Shown in pieces: positions 46,052-53,561 of a stretch of 64,000 nucleotides of DNA (position 1 is its first letter; each line of letters opens with the position of its first letter). Origin of the DNA: Leptospira saintgironsiae (GTDB taxonomy: Bacteria > Spirochaetota > Leptospiria > Leptospirales > Leptospiraceae); NCBI RefSeq assembly GCF_002811765.1, contig NZ_NPDR01000001.1, forward strand, positions 744,001-808,000. Direction: 5' to 3'. The notes beneath the pieces were generated by a model. The model was not told the origin of the DNA. It was given only the letters and a program-made list of their open reading frames with translations, and did no database searches. The translations under genes and the position numbers were made by a program.

Positions 46052-47154
46052 TCCGAAGCTGTATCTTTTGTTTTGGGATTGCATTTTTTGCGATCCCTTG
46101 TTCTTCTCAGAACGTTAAGACAGGTTCTTCGACTGATGCAGTTAGAATTGTAGCAGTTGGAGATATCATGTCTCACCAAACTCAGATTGATACAGCCTAC
46201 GATAAAGAATGTGACTGCTGGAAATTCGATGAGGTATTCCAAGAAGTATCTTCCATGATCTCTGAAGCGGATCTTGCAGTTGGAAATTTGGAAACCACTC
46301 TTCCGGGAGACCCAAAACAATATACTGGTTATCCTCAGTTCGGAGCTCCTGATTCTCTTGCAAAAGCAATTAAGGATATCGGCTTCGATGTGTTGTCTAC
46401 TGCAAATAACCATTCCTGTGACAAAGGGAAGTTGGGAGTTACGAGAACTCTTTCCGTATTAGACCAGTTAGGTCTGAAACATTTGGGTACTTACAAAGAC
46501 AAAGAAGAATATGAAAAAAATAGAATATTGTTCGTTTCTGTAGGAAATCTGAATCTTGCATTTTTAGATTATACTTATGGAACTAATGGTTTGGAAATCC
46601 CTGCTGGAACAGTAGTCAATCTAATTGATAAAGACCAGATCGCTTCTGATATAACTCTGGCGAAAAAATCCAAACCGGATGCAATTATCGTAATGTATCA
46701 TTACGGAACAGAATATCTGCACCAACCAGATCCTTTCCAAGTGGAAATGGTGGATCATGCGTTTTCTTCCGGAGCAGATATAGTTTTGGGGGGGCATCCT
46801 CATACTCTCCAAAAGTTCGGTAAAAAGACGATTAAGGATAAATTTGGGATCTCAAAAGAAAGATTTTATATTTATTCTTTGGGTAATTTTATCTCCGGAC
46901 AAGACAGACGTTATGTAGATGGAGGATTGATCCTCAAATTTTCCTTATCTAAGGAAAATGATAAATTAAATATTTTTGATATAGCTTATGAGCCAGTTTG
47001 GGTATATATAGACAGAACTGGATCCAGAACTCAGTTCAGATTATTGCCTGTTAAAAAATATTTAAACAATGACCAGGAAAGAAAACTTCCTGAAACTTCT
47101 TACCAAAGAATGAAACAATTCTATAAAGATACTGTAGATCTACTCGGCCCTTAA
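46048..47154 (+). CDS. CapA-family poly-gamma-glutamate/capsule-type protein
   Basis: This is a 368-residue exported protein with a signal peptide (residues 3-17, ending PCSSQN; a lipobox-like C is possible). The PGA_cap metallophosphatase fold is marked by VAVGDIMSH, VGNLETTLPG, TANNHSCDKGK and LGGHPHTLQ, which supply metal ligands. CapA proteins take part in poly-gamma-glutamate synthesis or anchoring, but many homologues lack capsule partners; no capBC genes are here. It overlaps the upstream lipoprotein gene (ATGA). A modest GCCGA/TCGGC hairpin follows. Confidence 0.88.
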   Translation: MIRSCIFCFGIAFFAIPCSSQNVKTGSSTDAVRIVAVGDIMSHQTQIDTAYDKECDCWKFDEVFQEVSSMISEADLAVGNLETTLPGDPKQYTGYPQFGAPDSLAKAIKDIGFDVLSTANNHSCDKGKLGVTRTLSVLDQLGLKHLGTYKDKEEYEKNRILFVSVGNLNLAFLDYTYGTNGLEIPAGTVVNLIDKDQIASDITLAKKSKPDAIIVMYHYGTEYLHQPDPFQVEMVDHAFSSGADIVLGGHPHTLQKFGKKTIKDKFGISKERFYIYSLGNFISGQDRRYVDGGLILKFSLSKENDKLNIFDIAYEPVWVYIDRTGSRTQFRLLPVKKYLNNDQERKLPETSYQRMKQFYKDTVDLLGP

Positions 47155-47287
47155 TTGCAGTCGTGAGTTGCCGATTGAACTTAGGTCGGCGAAAAATTCG
47201 GTGTCTTCTTCTTATCTTTTCTTTGTTGCTTTATATAAAAAAGGTTCACTCATGAAGTATTTTCCTGTCTAAGATCCGAGGCAAGAA

Positions 47288-48391
47288 ATGAACCTATTAT
47301 TTACCGAATATACATTAGGAAAGAATAAGCTAAAAAACAGAACCGTTATGGCTCCTATGACCAGATCCAGAGCGATCGGAAATATTCCGAACGATTTGAT
47401 GGCCGAATATTATTCCCAAAGAGCAGGCGCTGGTCTTTTGATTACAGAAGGTGTTTCTCCTTCTCCAAACGGTTTAGGATACGCAAGGATCCCAGGAATT
47501 TTTTCAGAAGAGCAAGTTCAGGGTTGGAAGAAGGTTACGGATGCAGTGCATACAAACCAAGGTAGAATATTTGTGCAGCTCATGCATTCAGGAAGAGTAG
47601 GGAATCATCTTAATCTTCCTAAGGGCGCAGAATTAGTAGGGCCTTCTGCGATTGGATTGAAAGGAACAGTTTGGACAGATGCAGAAGGAAACCAACCTTA
47701 TTCTGCTCCGAGGGAAATGACTTCCAAAGATATCCAAGTTGCGATCCGAGAATATGTAATTGCTTCAGAGAACGCAATCAAAGCTGGTTTTGATGGAGTG
47801 GAACTTCATGGCGCTAATGGATATTTTATAGAACAATTCTTACATCCAAGTGCAAATCATAGAACCGACGAATACGGCGGAGATTGGAAAAAAAGAAATA
47901 AATTCGCTGTAGAAGTTGCTACCGCTGTTGTAGAAGCGATCGGTGCAGATAAAGTAGCAATCAGACTTTCTCCTTACGGCGTATTCAACGATTTAGAAAT
48001 TCATAATGAAATAGAAGAACAATATAAAGACCTAGCTACATCTTTAGGAAAACTGGGACTCGTTTATATTCATATCGTGGATCATTCTTCTATGGGAGCT
48101 GTTAAGCCGACTGATTCTGTGGTTACTTCGATCAGAGAATCTTATAAATCCGGAAATCCAACCGGAGCTTATATTCTTTCAGGTGGATACGATGTTGATC
48201 GCGCGAATTCTGATCTAAAAGAAAAGAATGCAGATCTAATTGCGTTCGGCCGTAACTTTATTTCGAATCCAGATTTAGTGGAAAGATTGGAGAAAGGAAT
48301 CCCTCTTACTGAGCCGGATGCTTCTACCTTCTATACTCCAGGAGAAAAAGGATATACTGATTATTCTGTAGCTTCTCTTTCTAAAGTTTAA
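47288..48391 (+). CDS. Old Yellow Enzyme family NADH:flavin oxidoreductase
   Basis: This is a 367-residue FMN-dependent ene-reductase. MAPMTRSRA binds the phosphate region, GVELHGANGYFIEQFLHPS carries the paired His and Asn that hold the substrate oxygen and proton-donor environment, and RTDEYGGDWKKR and SNPDLVERL are typical of the NemA/OYE group. Such enzymes reduce activated alkenes, nitro groups or electrophiles. The start is ATG. A strong hairpin separates it from the convergent gene. Confidence 0.95.
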   Translation: MNLLFTEYTLGKNKLKNRTVMAPMTRSRAIGNIPNDLMAEYYSQRAGAGLLITEGVSPSPNGLGYARIPGIFSEEQVQGWKKVTDAVHTNQGRIFVQLMHSGRVGNHLNLPKGAELVGPSAIGLKGTVWTDAEGNQPYSAPREMTSKDIQVAIREYVIASENAIKAGFDGVELHGANGYFIEQFLHPSANHRTDEYGGDWKKRNKFAVEVATAVVEAIGADKVAIRLSPYGVFNDLEIHNEIEEQYKDLATSLGKLGLVYIHIVDHSSMGAVKPTDSVVTSIRESYKSGNPTGAYILSGGYDVDRANSDLKEKNADLIAFGRNFISNPDLVERLEKGIPLTEPDASTFYTPGEKGYTDYSVASLSKV

Positions 48392-48403
48392 GAAAGATCA
48401 AAA

Positions 48404-48429
48404 TCCCGCCGTTTATATGAGCGGCGGGA
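48404..48429 (-). terminator. GC-rich hairpin between convergent genes
   Basis: TCCCGCCG and CGGCGGGA pair perfectly over 8 bp around a 10-nt loop. On the minus strand the stem is followed by TTTTGATCTTTC, so it terminates the SH3-protein transcript; on the plus strand no U-run follows, though it may still stop readthrough from the OYE gene. Confidence 0.75.
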
Positions 48430-48440
48430 ACCAGAGAAGG

Positions 48441-49526
48441 TTAACAGGCGTCTCCTGCTCCTCTTAATAATAGCTGCAAGGTCCCATTCTTTAATTCGTA
48501 TAAAGATTTAATAGAAGAGTCGTAGCCTATATCAGTAAATAATAATATAGGAACTGGATCTTCTTCTCTATAGATGACTCCGATCAAATGATAAGAACCT
48601 CCGTAAAATCCTAAATCTTCTGTAAGTTTTTCGGATTTTTCGTAAGAGATCAGAACTCTATCTGTCCCAAATTTACGTCCTAATAGATAAAGATATCTTC
48701 TTTCTGCGCCTTTTTTATGATAAGCGACCCTACCAGAGAGGAAGGTTTCCTTTTTACTATTTTTGAAAGAGTAAACTTCTTCCATTGTAGAATGAAGCCA
48801 TTCTGTTTCAGGATATCCTCTTGCCTTCCAAGTAGTTTCCGCTAAGTTTTTGAAAAGAGTGTAATCAGGATCCGTTTTAGATAATTCTTGGAGTGGAATG
48901 GATTGTAGTCCTAGATCTGGAGAATATACCAACCAATCTTTTTTGGCTTTAATATCTCCTACAGGTTTTACTTTTAACGCAGGAAATTCTTGGCATCCAT
49001 ATGTAGTAGGCGCAGCCGCGGAAAAGGAGGGTCCCTTATCTCCTTCTAATAATGAAAAAGAAGGAAGAGAAGTATTCACACCACTTCTGAATTTATAATC
49101 AAATTCGTATTCGTCTTTTGCTTCTTGCCAACCTTTTGGGCTAAAGAATGCGAGTGGTACAAAGATTGGAAGATCTTTTGGATCATATCCGGACCACACA
49201 AATCCAATCAGTTTATATTCATCTAATGTGTCCGGTGGTGTAAGTCCTAAATATTTTCTAGAAACAAAACCTGTTCTACCATCTTCTGTTTTGATTTTGC
49301 TCCAATCGATTGGACCTTTTGTTTCGTCGGGGACGATTTTGACCTTACTTCCCCTGTTTAAGGTAAAGATGATCTTTCCGGTTTCAGGAGTTTCTCTAAC
49401 GTTTAACACGCCTGATGTGATTAGAACATAGTGATATGGATCTGAGGTCTGAGCGACCAAAGAAAAATACAATGGAGGTAGAAGTAATACTAGTAAGATC
49501 CGGAATTTAAGCGCCATTGCAGCCAC
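48441..49526 (-). CDS. Exported SH3-domain protein
   Basis: This 361-residue protein starts at GTG 49526 or ATG 49517. A signal peptide occupies residues 8-26 (FRILLVLLLPPLYFSLVAQ). Residues 30-95 are a bacterial SH3 domain (ITSGVLNVRETPETGKIIFTL, then WSKIKTEDGRTGFVSRKYLG), which usually binds peptidoglycan or peptides. The remaining 260 residues have no recognised domain. It probably resides in the periplasm. A terminator hairpin follows. Confidence 0.82.
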   Translation of the reverse strand: MAAMALKFRILLVLLLPPLYFSLVAQTSDPYHYVLITSGVLNVRETPETGKIIFTLNRGSKVKIVPDETKGPIDWSKIKTEDGRTGFVSRKYLGLTPPDTLDEYKLIGFVWSGYDPKDLPIFVPLAFFSPKGWQEAKDEYEFDYKFRSGVNTSLPSFSLLEGDKGPSFSAAAPTTYGCQEFPALKVKPVGDIKAKKDWLVYSPDLGLQSIPLQELSKTDPDYTLFKNLAETTWKARGYPETEWLHSTMEEVYSFKNSKKETFLSGRVAYHKKGAERRYLYLLGRKFGTDRVLISYEKSEKLTEDLGFYGGSYHLIGVIYREEDPVPILLFTDIGYDSSIKSLYELKNGTLQLLLRGAGDAC

Positions 49527-49561
49527 AGCATCGTTTTAAGATCCGGGCCCGCAAGAGCTTT

Positions 49562-50089
49562 TTAATCTTGGATCAGTCTTTCTATCGTTTTCTCGGATAG
49601 CTGCTTCATCTGAATATCTTTGCCGGAAAGGTTTTCGATCGATTTCCGGAAATTTTCAGGGTTCTTAAGCATTCCGACGGAGAGCACATTCTCGGATTCC
49701 ACTTCGTATTTGCGGATAGAATCCATTAGTTGGTCCTTCTTCACTTGGACCTGTTCTCTCAATTGGTTTAGATCCTGATTTGGATTTTCTACCAATTCTC
49801 TGAACAAAGGAGTTTCGCCGAAAAGAATATTGATTAGATCATCTTTAGGCGTGCTCTTAGCTTCGCTCAGTACTCCGAGTTTCATTTGTTCTTTAGAAAG
49901 TTGTTCTTGGAGAGTCCCCAAGGTTTCTTGAACTTTCAAGTATCTAGAAGTCAAGCTGCTAGAAAACTCGGTTTTGTCGGCTGCGTTTTGGGCTTCCGAG
50001 GGTACTCCCGTCTTTCCTGGAACGGAAGATCTCTTGTCGCGGAGAAGTTTCTCTGCTGATGAGACTAGATTCGTAAGTTGAACGTCCAT
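49562..50089 (-). CDS. Coiled-coil protein of unknown function
   Basis: This is a 175-residue protein from ATG 50089, which has AGGAGGGTAAAGAAC upstream, the best ribosome binding site in the area. The open frame reaches 50158 but the extension lacks such a site. Residues 5-75 and 95-150 are helical with heptads (RYLKVQETLGTLQEQLSKEQ and LNQLREQVQVKKDQLMDSIR). No signal peptide or known domain. The SH3-protein gene begins 35 bp downstream on the same strand, so the two may share a transcript. Confidence 0.75.
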   Translation of the reverse strand: MDVQLTNLVSSAEKLLRDKRSSVPGKTGVPSEAQNAADKTEFSSSLTSRYLKVQETLGTLQEQLSKEQMKLGVLSEAKSTPKDDLINILFGETPLFRELVENPNQDLNQLREQVQVKKDQLMDSIRKYEVESENVLSVGMLKNPENFRKSIENLSGKDIQMKQLSEKTIERLIQD

Positions 50090-50455
50090 GTTCTTTACCC
50101 TCCTTTCGGCGTATCCGGCGACCCTTGGAAAAATCGGTAGATAAACCCGATTCTTCATTTTCCAAAGAGTTTATGTCGCATCTAAGCGGTTACTCCCTAG
50201 GCATATCTGTACTAAGTATCGGTCAAACTTTAGAGAACCAATGAATTTTTTTCAAAATATTCAGTTTTTTTACAAAAAAATCCGAGTAGGTTAGTTGGGC
50301 TTTTTAAGGTAAAAACAGCCTGTTCACCTTCTTCTCTTATACCCTTGGTCCCTTTGGAAACGTTGACAATCTCCAAATGAAATAAATTATTCACAATTTG
50401 TCTCGGAGAAGGTTTTTCGGGGATAAAAATTGAATAGGTTTACACGGAGTTGAAC
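50090..50455. other. 366-bp divergent intergenic region
   Basis: This is the longest gene-free stretch. The left 70 bases carry the ribosome binding site of the coiled-coil gene. The middle is AT-rich with runs of T and A (50240-50280). The right part holds a candidate promoter at 50363-50391 for the plus-strand gene. No ORF with a good start, tRNA or known riboswitch was seen. Confidence 0.6.
50363..50391 (+). promoter_or_regulatory. Candidate sigma-70 promoter
   Basis: TTGACA (50363-50368), a 17-bp spacer and ATTATT (50386-50391; TTATTC is one base over). The -35 is a perfect consensus. It would give a leader of about 55-60 nt before the exported-protein start at 50456. Confidence 0.5.
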
Positions 50456-50980
50456 ATGAAAAAAAAAACCGATATCTTTAAGGCAGTATCCATCTTTGCC
50501 TTGTATTTAAGTTTATTTTCTACGGGGGCGTTTGCAGAAGAGGATGATCATTACATCCAGCCAGACGACTATTTTGTTTCCAGAGAAGAATATAACGACC
50601 AAACTTATATCAACGTATATATCGCTAAGGAAATGACTCCCGCTTCTGCCACCAAAACAAAGGGAGAAGGGGAATTCCTACAAGTGACTGACGGTAAGAA
50701 GTATTGGACCAAAAACTTTTATATGACCCGTCTTGCTACAGACAAAGATCTGAAGTTGGGAGTAAAAGTGATCATGTTCGATATGGGAACAGAAGACGGA
50801 TACAGAGCACCTGAATCCAAGGAAGAAGCTAGAACCGGTAGCTGGTTCATGGCGAAAATTACAGATACTTCTGATCTATTCAAAGGAATTATTACCGTTT
50901 CCGGAGGATATAAGATCCAAAAGAATAATATAAGAGTGATTGTACCGAAAGCGACTGTTACACCTAAGGGTGGAAAATAA
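50456..50980 (+). CDS. Small exported protein, unknown function
   Basis: This is a 174-residue protein from ATG 50456, with CGGAG seven bases upstream. The signal peptide is clear (residues 10-28, ending STGAFA, then EEDDHY). The mature part is a compact mixed alpha/beta sequence, including YINVYIAKEMTPASATK and LKLGVKVIMFDMGTEDGY. It has its own candidate promoter and a textbook terminator, so it is probably a single-gene transcript, perhaps well expressed. No family is recognised; it is predicted to lie in the periplasm. Confidence 0.8.
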   Translation: MKKKTDIFKAVSIFALYLSLFSTGAFAEEDDHYIQPDDYFVSREEYNDQTYINVYIAKEMTPASATKTKGEGEFLQVTDGKKYWTKNFYMTRLATDKDLKLGVKVIMFDMGTEDGYRAPESKEEARTGSWFMAKITDTSDLFKGIITVSGGYKIQKNNIRVIVPKATVTPKGGK

Positions 50981-51020
50981 TATTTAAAAAACCGAATTCT
51001 CTTTTTATGAGAGAGTTTCG

Positions 51021-51050
51021 AAAGCCTCCTTCGGGAGGCTTTTTAATTTT
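51021..51050 (+). terminator. Intrinsic terminator with a UUCG tetraloop
   Basis: AAAGCCTCC (51021-51029), loop TTCG, GGAGGCTTT (51034-51042), then TTAATTTT. It has a nine-base-pair stem and a stable UUCG loop and lies 40 bases after the exported-protein stop. The convergent permease gene ends 4 bases beyond. Confidence 0.9.
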
Positions 51051-51053
51051 AGG

Positions 51054-52214
51054 TCAGACTTTAAGTCTTTTATAAACTACGTAGAGTCCTGATAAGAATA
51101 ACATTGGGGTGATCCAACTTGCTAGCCAGATCGGAATTACTTCATTTTCTCCCAAAGATTTGAAAGAAGGGTCCATGACCATATAAAGAAGTGCTACTCC
51201 GATACTCACACCAAGAGAAGATACAATCGCCATTCTTTTTGTAAAAAATCCACTGGCGCATCCTACCAAAGTTAAGACTACAATTAGCAAAGGTTCCGCA
51301 AATAATGTATGTTTTGCTATATCTACATCTCCGTAAGATAAACCTTTGCGCATACGGTTCTCTTTCTCTTCCGAAAGTTCAAAGAAGTTCATTTCTTCTA
51401 CAGAACCTTTTAACTTTTTGAAATAGTCTGGCTTTTCAGGAAGAGTGTATTCCTTCTCCGCAAATTTTTGTACAGAAACAACTTGTAGTTCGTCGTCAAA
51501 TTTGGTCTCTTCTACACTTTTTAAGACCCAAACTTCTTTTTTGTAATCGAACTTTGCTCTTTGTGCTACTAAAAGATAATCAGGAGTTTGTTCCTGAGTC
51601 AGGCAGATATAATTGAATCCACCTTTGATCTCTTCTTCTTTCGTATCATAATAATAAATATAATAAAAACCTTCTTGGCCCTTGAAATGTTTTTGGTAGA
51701 CCACTCCCACTAAAGTGTTTTGGTCTCCTTCCTTTAACATTTTATGTTCTTCGTTTGCTCTAGCGTTTAATGGAGCTACAACGGTTTGTTTTAAGAAAAA
51801 TGCGGCAAACCAAAGTACACAACTGAATGCCACGATTGGAGTCACAATCCTTCTGAAAGAGATCCCTGCTGCCATCATTGCCACTAATTCTTTGTTTGCA
51901 GAGAACTGACCCACAGTGAAAGACACAGAGAATAGTATAGCGATGTTCATGATGTACTGGATGAGCATCTGAGGGAGTCGGAAGAGTATAAAAAGCCAGC
52001 CATGGATCTTTCCCCCTTTGGAGGAAGCCAAGTCTCCTTTGATGTCGCTGTAGGAGGACATGAGGGCTAAAAATCCTAATGTGACCAAAGCCCCGACAAA
52101 TATTTTTACGAACTCTGAGAATACATACTTATCCAAGATCCTAGGAGGGAAAAATTCCTCCTTAATTCGATGGACCCATTCTTTGGGGCGGATTTCGGGA
52201 AGACTGAATTGCAT
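51054..52214 (-). CDS. LptF/LptG-family LPS export permease
   Basis: This 386-residue inner-membrane protein is of the YjgP/YjgQ type. Three hydrophobic segments lie in the first half (VKIFVGALVTLGFLALM, then near residues 95-150) and three near the C-terminus, with a soluble periplasmic jellyroll-like domain between (residues 160-280). FSANKELVAMMAAGISFRRI is the coupling region that contacts LptB. With LptB it would pull LPS out of the inner membrane. F and G cannot be told apart here. The partner is not in this window. The start is ATG. Confidence 0.9.
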   Translation of the reverse strand: MQFSLPEIRPKEWVHRIKEEFFPPRILDKYVFSEFVKIFVGALVTLGFLALMSSYSDIKGDLASSKGGKIHGWLFILFRLPQMLIQYIMNIAILFSVSFTVGQFSANKELVAMMAAGISFRRIVTPIVAFSCVLWFAAFFLKQTVVAPLNARANEEHKMLKEGDQNTLVGVVYQKHFKGQEGFYYIYYYDTKEEEIKGGFNYICLTQEQTPDYLLVAQRAKFDYKKEVWVLKSVEETKFDDELQVVSVQKFAEKEYTLPEKPDYFKKLKGSVEEMNFFELSEEKENRMRKGLSYGDVDIAKHTLFAEPLLIVVLTLVGCASGFFTKRMAIVSSLGVSIGVALLYMVMDPSFKSLGENEVIPIWLASWITPMLFLSGLYVVYKRLKV

Positions 52215-52316
52215 TCCGAATCCATCATCAAAAGGTCGAGCGATTCCTACGAACCATTTATTTGGGTTGACGATCTTGGCTCTTAAGGGAAGATTTCTCG
52301 GTCACAGGAGGAGATC

Positions 52317-52790
52317 ATGAAAAAAAGCGCCATTACGCTCGCAATACTCGCCACTCTTATTTTTACCGTTTCGGTTTCTGCCGAAAAGAGTACGGAAGAT
52401 CATATTAAGGCACTTTCCAGCGGATCCGATCAGGAAAAAATCGAAGCTTCCCGTTATTTGGGAGATAAAAAAGAAAAATCCGCAATTCCAGAATTGATCA
52501 ACCTTCTAAACCGTTCCAACGATCCGAAAGTTGCAGTTCCTGCAGGGATTGCTTTGGGCCAAATCGGAGAAGCTGGTGATACTACAATCGCTTTGAAAAA
52601 TAAAGTGATCAGCTCTGATAACGGAGACATCGTTTACACTGCTCTAGTTTCTATCCTAAACATCGTGATCAAAAATGAGAAGGCAGAAGACGCAGCGAAA
52701 GAAGCTCTTGAGTTTGCGGATAAAAACCGTAGATCAGATGAGTTTGTTTCCGACTTCTTAAACGTTCTCACTAAAAAGCTGAAGGGTTAA
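52317..52790 (+). CDS. Exported HEAT-repeat protein
   Basis: This is a 157-residue protein with a signal peptide (residues 5-22, AITLAILATLIFTVSVSA) and two to three HEAT-like helical hairpins: EKIEASRYLGDKKEKSAIPE, then VAVPAGIALGQIGEAGDTTI. The ATG follows AGGAGGAGATC, a very strong ribosome binding site. It is probably a periplasmic scaffold. It is divergent from the LptF/LptG-type gene with about 100 bp between. The ThiF-type gene starts nine bases after its stop. Confidence 0.83.
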   Translation: MKKSAITLAILATLIFTVSVSAEKSTEDHIKALSSGSDQEKIEASRYLGDKKEKSAIPELINLLNRSNDPKVAVPAGIALGQIGEAGDTTIALKNKVISSDNGDIVYTALVSILNIVIKNEKAEDAAKEALEFADKNRRSDEFVSDFLNVLTKKLKG

Positions 52791-52799
52791 TCCTTTTCG

Positions 52800-53561
52800 G
52801 TGTTGAGTCCGGAAGAACTGAGTCGCTATTCCAGGAATATTCTTCTAAACGAAGTTAAGCGTGCAGGTCAGGAAAAACTCAAAAAATCCGTAGTAACGGT
52901 AATCGGAGCCGGGGGTCTTGGATCTCCGGCTTTGTTGTATTTAGGGGCAGCCGGAGTAGGAAATATCCGGATCATAGACTCTGATATCGTCGAAACCACA
53001 AATCTACAAAGACAAATCATATTCAAACATTCTGATATAGGAAAATCCAAATCAGAAACTTCTTCCGAAAACCTTAGATCTTTAAACCCTTTTATAAATG
53101 TAGAAGGTATACATACCAGGCTAAACAAGGAAAATGCCAAAGATTTGCTGAGCGGATCGGATTTTGTGTTAGAAGGTTCTGATAATTTTGATACTAAGTT
53201 TTTAGTGAATGATATTTGTGTAAGTGAGAAGATCTCTTTTATCACGGCAGGTGTTCTACGTTTTGAAGGAATGGTGATGGGAGTTCGTCCTGGAAAAGAC
53301 GCATGTTTTAGATGTGTGTATGAAAATCCCCCAGCTCCGGAACATGTGCCTTCTTGCGCAGATGCTGGAGTGATAGGTAGTATGGCCGGAATGATAGGAA
53401 CCATCCAAGCCACAGAAAGTATTCAATTTTTATTAAGTGATTTTGAGAGAAATTCAGGATTATTCGGTAAAATTTTACAAGTAGATTCTAAATCTATGGA
53501 ATTCAGGAATATCTCAACAGTCAGGCGCAAAGATTGTACTGTATGTGGTTCTCTTCACTGA
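52800..53561 (+). CDS. MoeB/ThiF-family adenylyltransferase
   Basis: This 253-residue E1-like enzyme adenylates the C-terminus of a ubiquitin-like sulfur carrier (MoaD or ThiS). VTVIGAGGLGSPALLYLGAA is the ATP-binding loop, and DSDIVETTNLQRQIIF holds the metal and ATP residues (D, N, R, Q). The zinc site is CFRCVYE and CTVCG near the C-terminus. It lacks a rhodanese domain. The choice between molybdopterin and thiamine pathways cannot be made from context. The start is GTG 52800 or TTG 52803. It overlaps the convergent gene by seven bases. Confidence 0.92.
   Translation: MLSPEELSRYSRNILLNEVKRAGQEKLKKSVVTVIGAGGLGSPALLYLGAAGVGNIRIIDSDIVETTNLQRQIIFKHSDIGKSKSETSSENLRSLNPFINVEGIHTRLNKENAKDLLSGSDFVLEGSDNFDTKFLVNDICVSEKISFITAGVLRFEGMVMGVRPGKDACFRCVYENPPAPEHVPSCADAGVIGSMAGMIGTIQATESIQFLLSDFERNSGLFGKILQVDSKSMEFRNISTVRRKDCTVCGSLH

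Noticed and set aside
45907..46413. 168-residue minus-strand frame
   Set aside because: It runs antisense across the end of the lipoprotein gene and the start of the CapA gene, both better supported.
52868..53413. 181-residue minus-strand frame
   Set aside because: It is antisense to the MoeB/ThiF-type gene, whose motifs are unmistakable.
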